Counted from the stretch's first letter, positions 25,127-35,393 are shown. The stretch: 64,000 bases of DNA from Povalibacter uvarum (GCF_014202975.1 NZ_JACHHZ010000002.1:992001-1056000); one strand, 5' to 3'. Program-made: numbers and translations. The notes: generated by a model from the sequence alone, not told the origin.

Positions 25127-25789
25127 GTGCCCTACACCGCTGCCCTTTTCGATTTCGACGGCACGCTGACGCCGTCGCTGCCTCTCTGGATCGCCGCGTA
25201 CCAGTTCGCGCTAGAACGCCACGGTATCGCCGCCACCGACGAGGAGGTGCTGCGACGCTGCTTCTTTCGCGATCTGTCGGCCGTGGCCGCGGATTTCGGC
25301 GGATTCACGGTCGAGGAGTTCCAGCCGAATCTCGACGACGGTCTGAAGACCGCGTTCCTGCGAGCCGAATTGTTTCCGCAGGCGCGCCAGCTCGTTGCGC
25401 ACTGTCGCGATCACGGGCTGAAGACGGCTCTCGTTACGTCATCACCGCGCTACATCGTGATCGACGTGCTCGATCGGCTGGAACTGAGTGCGCTGTTCGA
25501 CTTCGTGATCTGCGGGGGCGATGTCGAGAACTACAAGCCGCATCCCGAGCCGGTGCTCGCGACGCTCACCGCTCTGCGGTGCGAGGCGGCGCAGGCGATC
25601 ATGATCGGCGATTCACACGTGGATATTCTTGCGGGCAGGGCTGCCGGAACGCGCACGGCGCTGTTCCTGCCGCACGATCATCATCGGTTCCACAGCACCG
25701 AGCGCCTGCACGCATCGCAGCCGGACCACATCTTCGCGGATCACACGGAGCTGCCGGAATTGCTGGAGCTGCCGCGGATGCGGAGCTAG
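25127..25789 (+). CDS. HAD-superfamily hydrolase, phosphatase-like
   Basis: A 220-residue cytoplasmic HAD hydrolase of the phosphoglycolate phosphatase-like group. Motif I is LFDFDGTLTPS with the nucleophile Asp, a helical cap domain follows at about 18-85, motif II is ALVTSSPRYIV, motif III Lys lies in GGDVENYKPHPEPVL and motif IV in MIGDSHVDILAGRAAG. All catalytic residues are present; substrate not predictable. GTG start with no clear ribosome site because it abuts a tandem repeat. No obvious operon partner. Confidence 0.87.
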   Translation: MPYTAALFDFDGTLTPSLPLWIAAYQFALERHGIAATDEEVLRRCFFRDLSAVAADFGGFTVEEFQPNLDDGLKTAFLRAELFPQARQLVAHCRDHGLKTALVTSSPRYIVIDVLDRLELSALFDFVICGGDVENYKPHPEPVLATLTALRCEAAQAIMIGDSHVDILAGRAAGTRTALFLPHDHHRFHSTERLHASQPDHIFADHTELPELLELPRMRS

Positions 25790-25796
25790 CGCTCCC

Positions 25797-25861
25797 GTCA
25801 TTCCCGCGCACGCGGGAATCCATCCGGACAAAGCATGGACACCCGCTTTCGCGGGTGTGAC
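25797..25861. repeat. REP-like palindrome, copy 5
   Basis: GTCATTCCCGCGCACGCGGG and partner ACACCCGCTTTCGCGGGTGTGAC, between the convergent HAD and antiporter genes. Confidence 0.85.
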
Positions 25862-25871
25862 GAACCCGGGC

Positions 25872-27704
25872 TTACGGCCTCTCCTGAGTCGTCCCCGCAT
25901 TCCCCTCGGGCACGTCAGTGTCGCCGGAATGAAACTCCTTCTTTCCATGTGCTTCCCCGCCCGACGTGCCTGACATTCCTTCCGTGCGAAGCCACTGCAC
26001 TACGAGCTTGCTGCGTGCTTCGGAAACCCCGAGCCGCTGCAGGGCGTAGTCCGTCATTTCCAGCGCGAGCTCGAGCTCTCCCATCACGACGCGATCGACA
26101 CCCTGACGGATGAGGTAGTCATACTCACCCGCGCTGTGAGTGCGAACGACCACCGCGATACTCGGGTTCCGGCGTCGCGCCAGTTCGAGAATGCGCCGCG
26201 TGTAAAGACCATCCGGCGTCGCGATCACCAGCAACCGGGCCTTGTCGATGCGAGCCGCGTCGAGCACACCATGCGCAGTAGCGTTTCCGAATACGACCGT
26301 GACTTTCTGGCCGCGCAGCAGCTCGACGAGGCGGTGATTGGACTCGATCGCGACGAATTCGAGTCCCTGTGCCGCCAGCGCTTCGCCAACGACGCTGCCG
26401 ACGCGACCGTATCCCACGATGATTGCGTGATCGTGCAAATGCGCGGTCGAAACCTCCGGCGGCAGCGGATCAATGGGCTTTCTCCCCAGCGACAACAGGC
26501 GCTGCACGCGAGGATGCTCGTCGATCCAGCGTGACAGGGGCGCGACCGTCGAGAACGCGAATGGGTTGAGCGTGATCGAGAGCAGGGCGCCGGCGAGGAT
26601 CAGGTCACGCCCTTCGGGTGGCAACAGATTCAAGGAGACGCCCAGCGCCACCAGGATGAACGAGAACTCTCCGATCTGCGCGAGGCTGGCCGAGATCGTC
26701 AATGCGGTCCGCGACGTATAGCCGAACGCCATGACGATCACGCAGGCGGCGAGGCTCTTGCCCACGAGGATGACGAACATCACGCCGAGCAGATCCAGCG
26801 GCCGCTCGATGATCACCGAAGGATCGAACAACATGCCGACGGACACGAAGAACAGCACGGCGAACGCATCCTGCAGCGGCAGGGAATTCTCCGCGGCCTG
26901 GTGACTAAGCTCGCTCTCGGCGAGAACGACACCGCCGAAGAACGCGCCCAGCGCGAACGACACGTCGAACAATGCTGCTGATCCGTACGCGATCCCCAGC
27001 GCGATCGCGAGGACGGCGAGCGTGAAGAGTTCGCGCGAGCCCGTATTCGCGATCTGGCCGAGCAGCCACGGGACGACCCGACGGCCAACGACGAGCATGA
27101 AGGCGAAGAACATCGCCACCTTGAACGCCGTCAGCATCAGGCTCTGCACGATATCGCCAGTGCGCAGCGCTTCGCCTTGCGTCGCGGCGGCGAGTGCGGG
27201 GAGAAACACCAGAGCCAGCACCATCGCGAGGTCTTCGACGACCAGCCAGCCGACGGCAATGCGACCATCCTGGGTATCGAGTTCCTGTCGCTGTTCGAGC
27301 GCGCGCAACAGCACGACAGTACTGGCGACTGACATGGCGAGGCCGAAAACCAGACCCGCGGCGATGTTCCATCCCCACCACCACGCGAGCGCGGCGCCGA
27401 TTGCCGTTGCGACTGCGATCTGTGCGACAGCACCGGGCAGAGCGATCTTCCGGACCTGCTTCAACGTATCGAGCGAGAAATGCAGGCCGACGCCGAACAT
27501 CAGCAGGATCACGCCGATCTCAGCGAGCTCCGATGCGAGTGAAGCGTCAGCGACGAACCCGGGCGTGAAGGGGCCGACGGCAATACCCGCCACCAGATAG
27601 CCAAGAAGCGGCGGCAGCCGCAGGCGTGCGGCAATGAAGCCGAGCAGCATGGCTGTCGCGAAGCCGACAGCGATCAGTGCAAGCAGTTTGGTTTCGTGGG
27701 GCAT
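25872..27704 (-). CDS. ybaL: YbaL/KefB-type cation:proton antiporter with TrkA-N domain
   Basis: A 610-residue inner-membrane protein. The N-terminal CPA2 antiporter domain has about twelve helices (residues 5-385), with LRLPPLLGYLVAGIAVGPFTPG near the start and MSVASTVVLLRALEQ and GWLVVEDLAMVLALV in the core. A cytoplasmic TrkA-N/RCK nucleotide-binding domain (from about 415) starts HAIIVGYGRVGSVVGEALA. It probably exchanges K+ or Na+ for protons under nucleotide or redox control, as KefB/KefC do. The symbol is by closest architecture. The hydrophilic C-terminal tail is of low complexity. Confidence 0.9.
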   Translation of the reverse strand: MPHETKLLALIAVGFATAMLLGFIAARLRLPPLLGYLVAGIAVGPFTPGFVADASLASELAEIGVILLMFGVGLHFSLDTLKQVRKIALPGAVAQIAVATAIGAALAWWWGWNIAAGLVFGLAMSVASTVVLLRALEQRQELDTQDGRIAVGWLVVEDLAMVLALVFLPALAAATQGEALRTGDIVQSLMLTAFKVAMFFAFMLVVGRRVVPWLLGQIANTGSRELFTLAVLAIALGIAYGSAALFDVSFALGAFFGGVVLAESELSHQAAENSLPLQDAFAVLFFVSVGMLFDPSVIIERPLDLLGVMFVILVGKSLAACVIVMAFGYTSRTALTISASLAQIGEFSFILVALGVSLNLLPPEGRDLILAGALLSITLNPFAFSTVAPLSRWIDEHPRVQRLLSLGRKPIDPLPPEVSTAHLHDHAIIVGYGRVGSVVGEALAAQGLEFVAIESNHRLVELLRGQKVTVVFGNATAHGVLDAARIDKARLLVIATPDGLYTRRILELARRRNPSIAVVVRTHSAGEYDYLIRQGVDRVVMGELELALEMTDYALQRLGVSEARSKLVVQWLRTEGMSGTSGGEAHGKKEFHSGDTDVPEGNAGTTQERP

Positions 27705-27799
27705 CGGGCAGATCCGGTTCCTGCCGGATCATTGCCCGAAGAGCGCCGTTCGCACAACACGCCGGACGTCCGGCGTGGACTGCGATTGCTACGGACGTA

Positions 27800-29479
27800 C
27801 TACTCGCCGCTCGCCCGCGCCAGGGGAGGAAGGTCGTCGTGGCGTCGGACTGCCGGTGCCGGCGTTGCGATGCGTACGGGTGCACGCGACGCAGGAGCAG
27901 CGAAGGCCCGGTTACGGTCATCATTGTGGCCCGTGCGGAAGAAGGCGATCTGGGAAACGAGCGCCTGGGCCTGCTGCTCGATCGACTTGCTGGTTGCCGT
28001 CGATTCCTCGACCAGCGCGGCATTCTGCTGCGTCATGGTGTCCATCTGGGTGACCGCGTTGTTCACCTGCTCGATGCCGGCTGCCTGCTCTTCGCTGGCC
28101 GCAGTGATTTCAGCCACGATGTCAGCGACCTTCCGGACGCTCGTGATGATGTCCGTCAGCGCCTTGCCGGACTGATCCACGAGATCGGAGCCATCGCGCA
28201 CCTTGTCGACGGATTCGGTGATGAGGCCCTTGATCTCCTTGGCTGCCGTGGCAGAGCGCTGTGCCAGGTTGCGAACTTCGCTGGCGACGACCGCGAAGCC
28301 GCGGCCCTGTTCGCCCGCGCGAGCCGCTTCGACAGCGGCATTCAGCGCCAGCAGGTTCGTCTGAAAGGCGATCTCGTCGATGACGCCGATGATGTCGGCG
28401 ATCTTGTTGCTGGACGAATTGATCTCGGTCATCGCGTTCACGGCACGCTGCACGATCTGTCCGCCGTTCTCGGCCTGCGAGCGCATCTCGGTCACGCGCT
28501 GTGCCGTCTGGCGTGCATTGTCGGCGTTCTGTTTCACCGTGATCGTCATCTCTTCCATGCTCGCCGCGGTCTCTTCGAGAGCGGACGCCTGCTCCTGCGT
28601 GCGCTGACTCAGATCGTCGTTGCCCTGGCTGAGCTGCGAAGTTCCGCTGCGCACCGAGTTGGCCGCGCGACGGACCTGGGAAACGATGTCGAGCAGATGA
28701 TCGCGCATGCTGCGCATCGTCGCGATCAGGCTGGAATCGTCGTTGGCGCGCGATTCGATCCGCACATCGAGCTGGCCGGCCGCGATGCTGCGTGCGATCT
28801 CCGCTGCGTAGTGAGGTTCGCCTCCCAGCTGCAGGACGAGGCTGCGGGTGATGAGCCAGGCGGCGACGCTGCCCGTGACCAGCGCGAGCAGGCTGAGCAG
28901 GATCAGCATGAAGCTGCCGGATCGGTATTCCTCGGCGGAGACCTTGCTGTCGTCTTCCACGACTTTCGCTTCGAACTCGATCAGCTTGTCGAGTGCCTCG
29001 ATGTTCGCGATCTGCAGCGGCCGGGCATCTTCGAGTAGCACGGTCCGGGCGGAGGCCATGTCGCCGGACTCCACCAGCGAGAGAAACCGGTGTTCGCTCG
29101 GCAGATAAGCGGCTCTTGCATCGAGCACTTCCTGCAGATGGGCCTTGCCCTCCGCCAGCGTGATGGACGCCTGCAGCTTCTCCATCGCTTCCTTGCGCTT
29201 CAGCTCGTCTTCGTGAATGGCGTCGAGCTGCGCGCGAATTTCGCTGGGATCGCTGAGCAACAGGATGTTGCGCATCTTGAGGCCCGTGTCCTGCAGGTGG
29301 GTTTGCCACTCATACGAGGTCACGAGATTCGGAACGCGGTGATCGGCGAGCGTATCGACCGCTGTGTGCAGGCCCGCGAGCCTGAAAATGCCCAGGCCCG
29401 CAATCGCTGCGAGCAGCAGCAGCACGAGACCGAAGCCCAGGCCAAGCCGCGTGCTGACCTTCATCTGCGAATGAACCAT
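27800..29479 (-). CDS. Methyl-accepting chemotaxis protein with 4-helix sensor
   Basis: A 559-residue chemoreceptor. Helix 1 is at about residues 13-32, a periplasmic four-helix-bundle-type sensor (4HB_MCP, about 35-185) with [20 protein letters not shown] follows, then helix 2 (about 190-210), HAMP ([20 protein letters not shown]) and a signalling coiled coil with the tip [20 protein letters not shown]. The C-terminus is Pro/Ala/Arg-rich without an xWxxF tether, unlike the receptor at the left edge of the window. Start at 29479 (GAGGG five bases upstream). An upstream in-frame start would add 19 unlikely residues. Confidence 0.93.
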   Translation of the reverse strand: MVHSQMKVSTRLGLGFGLVLLLLAAIAGLGIFRLAGLHTAVDTLADHRVPNLVTSYEWQTHLQDTGLKMRNILLLSDPSEIRAQLDAIHEDELKRKEAMEKLQASITLAEGKAHLQEVLDARAAYLPSEHRFLSLVESGDMASARTVLLEDARPLQIANIEALDKLIEFEAKVVEDDSKVSAEEYRSGSFMLILLSLLALVTGSVAAWLITRSLVLQLGGEPHYAAEIARSIAAGQLDVRIESRANDDSSLIATMRSMRDHLLDIVSQVRRAANSVRSGTSQLSQGNDDLSQRTQEQASALEETAASMEEMTITVKQNADNARQTAQRVTEMRSQAENGGQIVQRAVNAMTEINSSSNKIADIIGVIDEIAFQTNLLALNAAVEAARAGEQGRGFAVVASEVRNLAQRSATAAKEIKGLITESVDKVRDGSDLVDQSGKALTDIITSVRKVADIVAEITAASEEQAAGIEQVNNAVTQMDTMTQQNAALVEESTATSKSIEQQAQALVSQIAFFRTGHNDDRNRAFAAPASRAPVRIATPAPAVRRHDDLPPLARASGE

Positions 29480-29686
29480 GATCGCCCTCGGATGATCGAT
29501 GTAATGAAATGACCGGCCACGGTGACCGATCGACATCGAATTTCCGGTGGCGCTTGGCCTTGCCGATGCCTCATGCCCTTATCGGCGTTCGCCTTACACG
29601 CTTGAGCAGTGATTTGTGAGGACGATCACGATTCCGGGCGCGGACCTGCCCGTGTGTGAGGGTGATGCATCGCCAGGCGAACGACT

Positions 29687-29796
29687 CTTGTTGTGGGTCC
29701 GGCTTTAGCCGGACGTAACCGCCGCAGGCGGTGCCTCGCTGACGCGAGGAAGCTGCCTTCGGCATTACGTCCGGCTGAAGCCGGACCCACAACAAG
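29687..29796. repeat. GTCCGGCT-family composite inverted repeat
   Basis: Two 32-base arms (29687-29718 and 29765-29796) are inverted copies with one mismatch. Each arm itself contains the hairpin GTCCGGCT..AGCCGGAC. The 46-base loop holds three more small perfect hairpins: CCGCC-gca-GGCGG, CCTCGC-tgac-GCGAGG and TGCC-ttc-GGCA. It lies in the 328-base space between rnk and the chemoreceptor gene, which contains no gene. Confidence 0.85.
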
Positions 29797-29807
29797 ATGG
29801 GCTTCTG

Positions 29808-30215
29808 CTAGCGGGTGACGCTCAGCACCGTCAGCTGCGCCACACCTCCTCCTGGCGTCGGCCAATCGATGGACTGCGCCGGACTCATGCCGATCAACGC
29901 GGCACCGATCGGCGTCAGGATCGAGATCCGGTTGCTGTCGATGTCGGCTTCGCGCGGATAGACGAGCGTCACCGTGTGCGTGCGGTTCGTCGCTGCGTCG
30001 CTGTAAGTCACCTGCGATCCCATGCGAACGACGTGCGGTGCGCACGCTTCGTCCGGTACGAGATGCGCCCGGCTCAGTTCTTCCACCAGATAGCCGGCGA
30101 CGGGAACATCGCGTTCGAACGCTTGCTCCGCGATCCGCAACAGGCGTTCGTGTTCGCTGGCAGGAATGACGATGCGCGGACGCGCGGGCGGCTTGTCGGT
30201 GCGGCGAATAGGCAT
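29808..30215 (-). CDS. rnk: Nucleoside diphosphate kinase regulator (Rnk)
   Basis: A 135-residue protein of the Rnk/GreA-GreB C-terminal family, the same length as E. coli Rnk. A short N-terminal helical region (IVIPASEHERLLRIAEQAFE) precedes an FKBP-like GreA/B C-domain, seen as VRMGSQVTYSDAATNRTHTV, TLVYPREADIDSNRISILTP and IGAALIGMSPAQSIDWPTPGG. It binds RNA polymerase near the secondary channel in known relatives and influences nucleotide pools. Start at ATG 30215 (GGAG upstream). Monocistronic. Confidence 0.9.
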   Translation of the reverse strand: MPIRRTDKPPARPRIVIPASEHERLLRIAEQAFERDVPVAGYLVEELSRAHLVPDEACAPHVVRMGSQVTYSDAATNRTHTVTLVYPREADIDSNRISILTPIGAALIGMSPAQSIDWPTPGGGVAQLTVLSVTR

Positions 30216-30694
30216 GATGTCTGACTCCAAAGGCAGTTCGCGTCGAAATGACGCAGAGCCCGCAGGCATCCATCGGGACGCGCGGGGATCGTGATCTGTG
30301 GGGAAAGCCCGGTGGTGTCCCCGGGCAAAGAGCGAACGAACGCTATGCCCGGGGTGCGATGCCCTGGATCAGGTGACCCGCGTGGTGCAGGCCTCGTGCG
30401 AAAGTGAAATGCGCGTTCATGATCCAGAGCATTGCGAATGCACGCGGGTAAATCAAGCCAGGAACCTTCGCCGAACGATCTGGCGATGCGTTGGTGCGCT
30501 GCCGCGATGCTTCAGAAGCCCTTCATTCAGGCAATGTCTGATGCCTGTTTCTGCAGGCTTTCGTCGAGTTTCCCAAGCTGAGAAACGTGTCACGCGCTCA
30601 TCGCCGCAGCCGTGAATTCCAGCCTTTCGCCGCAGGTGCACGCCGGGCATTGTTCGGGGTGCAATTGCAACGAGGGCCCGCAACGGGCTGGGTC
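30216..30694. other. Intergenic region without recognised gene
   Basis: These 479 bases hold the divergent promoters of rnk and the hybrid kinase. Short frames here have no family features. A GC-rich hairpin-like stretch (TGCCCGGGG against CCCCGGGCA) lies at 30317-30358: CCCCGGGCA at 30317 and TGCCCGGGG at 30347 are exact inverted copies. Nothing else was identified. Confidence 0.5.
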
Positions 30695-32965
30695 GTGGTC
30701 ACAGAAGCAGCACATCACGAGGAGAGTCGTTTACCGCGCGGCGCCGGCCCGCTGCTCGGTGCCTCGGCCGTGCTTGTGATCGGCTTCTTCGTCGCCGCAA
30801 CGCTCGCCGCGGATCCCTCGACCAAAAATATCCTCGATTGCACTCACTGGACGATTGCGTACTGTACAGCGGCGATCGCGGCGTGGATGGGCGTGCGGAC
30901 ATCGACGCCTGCCGACAGACCGGCCCGTCGTTGGTTCGCCATCGGCCTCACGCTGTCCGCGATGGGTCAGATCGTCTACAACTTCTTCGACTACATGAGC
31001 CGCGATCTCGCCCGTGAGGTGATGGATGCGCTCTTCCTGAGTTTCGGTGTGTGCTGCGTGCTCGGGCTGATGTCGGTCCTGCGGCAGCATCGCAAGTTCA
31101 ACCGCCGCCAGTTCCTGCTCGACGTGATCTCTCTGGCGCTGGGCGTGCTCATCCTCACGCTCTCGCTGTATCTGCCCCGCCGCGGCAGCACCGACATGCT
31201 GCAGCTGGTTGTGACGATCTTCTATCCCGTCTGTTTCCTCACGCCGTTCTGCATGGGGCTCGTGCTTGCACCGACGCTGCGCATCCGCCTCGACCGGAGC
31301 TGGATGATCTTCCTCGGCGGGCTGCTCACGAACGGTGTGGCCTGGATGATCTGGAATGCGTCGATCATCGCGGAGATCCTCCCGCTCGGCGCCAGCGTCA
31401 ATGTCGTGTTTTCGCTGGTCACGCTGCTGATCGGTTACGCCGCCGCAACATGGCGAACGGAACGTCGCAGCGACGTCGCCTGGCACCGTACGTGCGAAGC
31501 GTTCCTGCGGCTCATCCCGCTCGTCGTCGTGGGCTCGACGGTGGTTGGCGTCGTGTTCACGTGGACGCTGCCGAGCGTACCGGATGCTGTACAGATGGTC
31601 GTAGTTGGCGGCGGCGCTCTCATCGTGCTCCTGGCCGTGGCGCGACAGAACCTGCTGCTGGTCGAGCACGACCGGCTGGTCGTAGTCGAACAGGCGCTCA
31701 GTGCCCGCACTCTCGAGCTGGAGGCCAGCAACGCGACGCTGGAAGGCACCAACCGGCAACTCGTCGAAGCCACCGGGCGTGCAAACGAGCTCGCGCATGC
31801 AGCGCAGGCCGCGAGCCGCGCGAAGAGCGAGTTCCTCGCCAATATGAGTCACGAGATCCGCACACCGATGAACGGCGTCATCGGGATGACGGATCTGCTG
31901 CTGGACAGCTCGCTCGATCAGCGCCAGCGCGAACACGCACAGACCATTCGCAACAGTGCCGGTGCGCTGCTGACGATCATCAACGAGATTCTGGATTTCT
32001 CGAAGATCGAAGCCGGCAAGCTCGAGGTGGAGAAGGTTCCTCTGGCGCTGCTGGACTTGCTCGCCGATGTCGAGCGGCTCATGAGCCTTCAGGCCGCGAA
32101 CAAGGGATTGTCGTTCCGACTGGAGTTCGCAGCGGGCATTCCTGCGCACGTTCGCGGCGATCCGGTGCGTCTGCGCCAGGTACTGCTGAATCTCTGCGGC
32201 AACGCGATCAAATTCACGAATGCTGGCAGCGTCGAGCTGAAAGCGACTCTTCTGCAGTCCAATACCGATGATGCCCTGCTGCGCATTTCCGTGAAGGACA
32301 CTGGAGTGGGTATTCCGAGTGATCGTCTGCACCTGCTGTTCGAGCCATTCACTCAGGTCGATGCATCGACGACGCGTCGTTACGGCGGTACGGGCCTGGG
32401 ATTGTCGATCGTGAAGCGGCTCGTCGAGTTGATGGGCGGCGAAGTCGGTGTCGAGAGCGAGCCGGGCAAGGGCTCGACGTTCTGGTTCACGGTGCGCATG
32501 CCGATCGAAGAGTCGAAACCCGCGCAGCCGAAATCGCTGCCGGCACGAAGTGCTCCTGAGCGGGGACATGCTCGAATCCTGCTCGCGGAAGACAACCTGG
32601 TGAACGAGAAAGTCGCGCTGCGCACGCTGGAAAGGCTGGGCTACAGCGCTCATGCGGTTCGCAACGGGATGGATGCAGTCGCTGCGTGGGCGTCCGGCAG
32701 CTTCGAGCTGATCCTCATGGACTGCCAGATGCCCGAGCTCGATGGCTACGAAGCCACTCGCGAGATCCGTAGACGCGAAGCCGGCAGAACGCACATTCCG
32801 ATCGTCGCGCTCACCGCGAATGCAATGAAGGACGACGACCGCAAGTGCATCGAGGCGGGCATGGACGACTACCTCACCAAGCCGCTCGATCGGAATCTGC
32901 TCTCGCAGTGTCTGCAGCGGCATCTGTCGGAGAGCGGTCACGTGCGCGCGACGGTCAGCGGCTGA
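30695..32965 (+). CDS. Hybrid sensor histidine kinase with multi-helix membrane sensor and receiver domain
   Basis: About 756 residues. The N-terminal half has roughly ten hydrophobic helices with short loops, an integral-membrane sensor of unknown ligand, then a coiled-coil linker. HisKA is next, with the phospho-accepting His in [19 protein letters not shown]. HATPase_c shows the N box [13 protein letters not shown]1 DTGVGIPS and G2 [13 protein letters not shown]. The C-terminal receiver ([19 protein letters not shown]) has phospho-acceptor Asp in [15 protein letters not shown] and Lys in [12 protein letters not shown] 30695 is used; another GTG at 30587 adds 36 residues. No separate response regulator nearby. 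Confidence 0.9.
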   Translation: MVTEAAHHEESRLPRGAGPLLGASAVLVIGFFVAATLAADPSTKNILDCTHWTIAYCTAAIAAWMGVRTSTPADRPARRWFAIGLTLSAMGQIVYNFFDYMSRDLAREVMDALFLSFGVCCVLGLMSVLRQHRKFNRRQFLLDVISLALGVLILTLSLYLPRRGSTDMLQLVVTIFYPVCFLTPFCMGLVLAPTLRIRLDRSWMIFLGGLLTNGVAWMIWNASIIAEILPLGASVNVVFSLVTLLIGYAAATWRTERRSDVAWHRTCEAFLRLIPLVVVGSTVVGVVFTWTLPSVPDAVQMVVVGGGALIVLLAVARQNLLLVEHDRLVVVEQALSARTLELEASNATLEGTNRQLVEATGRANELAHAAQAASRAKSEFLANMSHEIRTPMNGVIGMTDLLLDSSLDQRQREHAQTIRNSAGALLTIINEILDFSKIEAGKLEVEKVPLALLDLLADVERLMSLQAANKGLSFRLEFAAGIPAHVRGDPVRLRQVLLNLCGNAIKFTNAGSVELKATLLQSNTDDALLRISVKDTGVGIPSDRLHLLFEPFTQVDASTTRRYGGTGLGLSIVKRLVELMGGEVGVESEPGKGSTFWFTVRMPIEESKPAQPKSLPARSAPERGHARILLAEDNLVNEKVALRTLERLGYSAHAVRNGMDAVAAWASGSFELILMDCQMPELDGYEATREIRRREAGRTHIPIVALTANAMKDDDRKCIEAGMDDYLTKPLDRNLLSQCLQRHLSESGHVRATVSG

Positions 32966-32991
32966 CCCAAGCCACTGGCAGCACGGATGCC

Positions 32992-33029
32992 GTCATTCCC
33001 GCGCACGCGCGAATCCATTCCGGATAAGC
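32992..33029. repeat. REP-like palindrome, half copy (copy 6)
   Basis: Only the GTCATTCCCGCGCACGCGCG/AATCCATTCCGGAT half is present; the partner hairpin is missing. A decayed or truncated member of the family. Confidence 0.75.
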
Positions 33030-33161
33030 CTGATGCACGTGGAGCACAAGACGGCAGGCGCGACAGCATCCGTCGCCGTAGCCTGATGATCGCCGGTCGC
33101 AGCACGATCGGTTGATTCGCAACGACTGGAGACGGTCTCCCGGTAGACTGTTCCGATCTCC

Positions 33162-34118
33162 ATGCGGACACTCGCCATGCGAACTCTTCGATTGGCCGGA
33201 TCGATGCTCATCCTGTTAGGCACACAGTCGTGCACGTCGGGTGCTCCACGCGAAGCGACGCGTGAGTGCGAGTTCTGTCCGGAGATGGTCGTGGTGCCGC
33301 ACGGCGTGGGAATCGTAGGGGCGAGTGCGACCGATCGCTTCCGCAACCCGGATGAGCTGCCCGAGCGCCGATTTCAGATCAGCGAAAGCTTCGCGGTGAG
33401 TCGATACGAAGTCACACGTGCGCAATACGAGGCGTTCGTCCGTGCGACGGGTCAGGAGATTCGCGGCGAGTGTCTCACCGATCGCGCCGAACGCGGCAAA
33501 TGGGTGATGGATGAGACTACTACCTTTCGCGACCCCGGCTTTTCGCAGACAGATGACCATCCCGCGGCATGCGTGAACTGGGATGAGGCCAAGGCGTACA
33601 TCGCGTGGCTGAATACCCGGACACAAGGCGGCTACCGGATGCTGACGGAGGTCGAGTGGGAATACCTCGCGCGAGCTGGCACGACTCGGAACGACATCTA
33701 TCCATGGGGAAACGAGGAGTCCCAGGGCTGCGATTCCGCGAATGGATTCGATCAGACCACGTTGACCAAGTACGCCGGCATCGACACCTCCGGTTACAAG
33801 ACGTTCGATCCGCTCAGCTGCAGGGATGGATGGTTGAACACGGCGCCCGTTGGTTCGCTCGCCGCGAACGCCTTCGGTGTCTACGACCTGATCGGAAACG
33901 TGGCCGAGTGGGTAGAGGACTGCACCACACCGTCCCATGAATCGTTGTCCGAGTCGGGTGCGCCGCCTGCGATCGAAGGTGCCTGCGCACGGCGCGTCAC
34001 GAAAGGAGGTTCATGGGGAACACTGGCGCACAATCTGCGCATCGCAGAGCGAATTCCCTATCCCGCAACCCATCGCGACGACTCGATCGGAATTCGCGTC
34101 GCCAGAACGTTGCGATGA
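33162..34118 (+). CDS. SUMF1/FGE-fold lipoprotein lacking catalytic cysteines
   Basis: A 318-residue exported protein with lipobox LLGTQSC and the formylglycine-generating-enzyme (SUMF1) fold: FAVSRYEVTRAQYEAFVRAT, HPAACVNWDEAKAYIAWLN, RMLTEVEWEYLARAGT, YPWGNEE, NAFGVYDLIGNVAEWVEDC and the closing GGSWGTLAHNLRIAER. In true sulfatase activators the last segment carries the active Cys pair (GGSFLCHxxYC type). Here it has none, so sulfatase activation is unlikely and a structural or binding role is more probable. ATG 33177 is an alternative start. Confidence 0.87.
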   Translation: MRTLAMRTLRLAGSMLILLGTQSCTSGAPREATRECEFCPEMVVVPHGVGIVGASATDRFRNPDELPERRFQISESFAVSRYEVTRAQYEAFVRATGQEIRGECLTDRAERGKWVMDETTTFRDPGFSQTDDHPAACVNWDEAKAYIAWLNTRTQGGYRMLTEVEWEYLARAGTTRNDIYPWGNEESQGCDSANGFDQTTLTKYAGIDTSGYKTFDPLSCRDGWLNTAPVGSLAANAFGVYDLIGNVAEWVEDCTTPSHESLSESGAPPAIEGACARRVTKGGSWGTLAHNLRIAERIPYPATHRDDSIGIRVARTLR

Positions 34119-34142
34119 GCGATCTGGCGTACAGTCAGGCGC

Positions 34143-34865
34143 TCAGTGATCACGTTGCGGACCCTGTGGCGTCACATCCTTGAGCTTCCGGATGATCGGC
34201 TGAATGAACGGCCGGAAGATCCATCGCAACAGCCAGCCGGGCAGAAACCGGCCGCGTTCCTCGAGGGCGACGCGGGCGCGAGGATGATCCAGCAATCGCG
34301 GCATCAGTGGCACGTAACCGCGATCGTCGACGCGCAGCTCGAAGCCGGCGAGGTGCTTCGCACTCTTGTAGCCGTAGTGCGCCGGTGCGATGAGTCTGAT
34401 CGGTGCGCCGTGCTCGATGCTGAGCGGCTGATCGTTGAGACGATCCGCGATGAGCACTTCAGTTGCCAGCAGATCGGAGAGCGGCAGCGCCGTCCGATAA
34501 CCGTCCTGGCAACGCAGCACGACTAACCCGATTTTCGCCGAGTTCGTCAGGCGTGGGACAACCCATTTCTCCCAGACATCCTTGAAGAGAAATCCCGTCC
34601 ACTTCAGATCACGGTGACTCCATCCCGCCGCGCAATGGAAGTCCGAGGTAAGGCTCACTCGCGGCAACGTGGCGAGCTCTGCCGCAGTCAGTACGATGCC
34701 TTGGTCAATCGCACCGGCAATCGAGAGTCGAATCTCCTGCTTGATCGGTCGCATCGCGAAGACCGCACCCCCGAAACGGGGGAACTCGTCGATCGCGCGT
34801 TGTCCGGGAGGCAGCGGTCGGTTCGTCGATGCATCGTGAATCGCTTGCATGGAAGCAGACTGCAT
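34143..34865 (-). CDS. Molybdopterin-dependent oxidoreductase (sulfite oxidase-like fold)
   Basis: About 240 residues. It matches the oxidoreductase molybdopterin-binding (SUOX/YedY) domain: VSLTSDFHCAAGWSHRDLKW with the molybdenum-ligating Cys, GYRTALPLSDLL, and APIRLIAPAHYGYKSAKHLA. No Tat signal peptide and no dimerisation domain are seen, so it may be a minimal cytoplasmic form or depend on partners. Start is uncertain (ATG 34865, with GAGGAA upstream, or 34850). The next minus-strand gene upstream (34975-35328) encodes a membrane protein that could be its haem or quinone partner, but carries no clear haem motif. Confidence 0.83.
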   Translation of the reverse strand: MQSASMQAIHDASTNRPLPPGQRAIDEFPRFGGAVFAMRPIKQEIRLSIAGAIDQGIVLTAAELATLPRVSLTSDFHCAAGWSHRDLKWTGFLFKDVWEKWVVPRLTNSAKIGLVVLRCQDGYRTALPLSDLLATEVLIADRLNDQPLSIEHGAPIRLIAPAHYGYKSAKHLAGFELRVDDRGYVPLMPRLLDHPRARVALEERGRFLPGWLLRWIFRPFIQPIIRKLKDVTPQGPQRDH

Positions 34866-34974
34866 GACCACAGCGGGTTCCTCAACTCGAGGAAATCAGT
34901 GAAACAGCAGAAGGAAGTGAAAGGAGTGAATCGTGCGAAACGGCGCAGAGGACGCGGAGACCGGTCTGATGGCG

Positions 34975-35328
34975 TCAGGACATGACCATGAGCGTGTACG
35001 CAATCCCCGCGACGTACAGCGTCCCGAACACATGCTTGTTGTACCGCGCGAGCCATAGCGGCAGATAGATATCGAAGTTGTCGCGACGATCGGAGGTGTA
35101 ACGAGCCGCGATCGCCGTGAGCGGGCAACGCATTCCGTTGAATGCGAGGACCAGAACCTCGATGAAGACAAAGCCGATCAGCGCCCAGGCAGCGCGCAAA
35201 CGCAGGTGCGCGAACACAGGAATCGCAATGATGGATCCCGCGAACACTGCCCATGCAGCCGTGTGAACCAGCTTCACGCGGCGTAGCTGGCGCAGCGCGG
35301 TTGAGTCGTCCCGGATCGTCATTTTCAA
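34975..35328 (-). CDS. Small three-helix membrane protein of unknown function
   Basis: A 117-residue inner-membrane protein with hydrophobic helices at about residues 21-43, 47-66 and 98-116. Between helices two and three lies NGMRCPLTAIAARYTSDRRD, then NFDIYLPLWLARYNKHVFG. The CPLT segment recalls DUF2784-type membrane proteins, but I cannot assign a function. It is upstream of, and codirectional with, the molybdopterin protein gene (109-base gap), so the two may form an operon. Confidence 0.7.
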   Translation of the reverse strand: MKMTIRDDSTALRQLRRVKLVHTAAWAVFAGSIIAIPVFAHLRLRAAWALIGFVFIEVLVLAFNGMRCPLTAIAARYTSDRRDNFDIYLPLWLARYNKHVFGTLYVAGIAYTLMVMS

Positions 35329-35393
35329 TTGTCAGACATATAAAAACATGCGAACGTTGGCCGATCTGCTGGCTTGGCCGGGGGCGTTCGGGA

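Noticed and set aside
30216-30694. 105-codon plus-strand frame in the rnk/kinase spacer
   Set aside because: No ribosome site, Arg/Cys-rich low-confidence translation, and it overlaps promoter and hairpin sequence.
30731-32941. Long open frame on the minus strand opposite the hybrid kinase
   Set aside because: Arg/His/Gln-rich translation without any motif, fully antisense to a gene with clear HisKA, HATPase and receiver motifs; a by-product of high GC at third codon positions.
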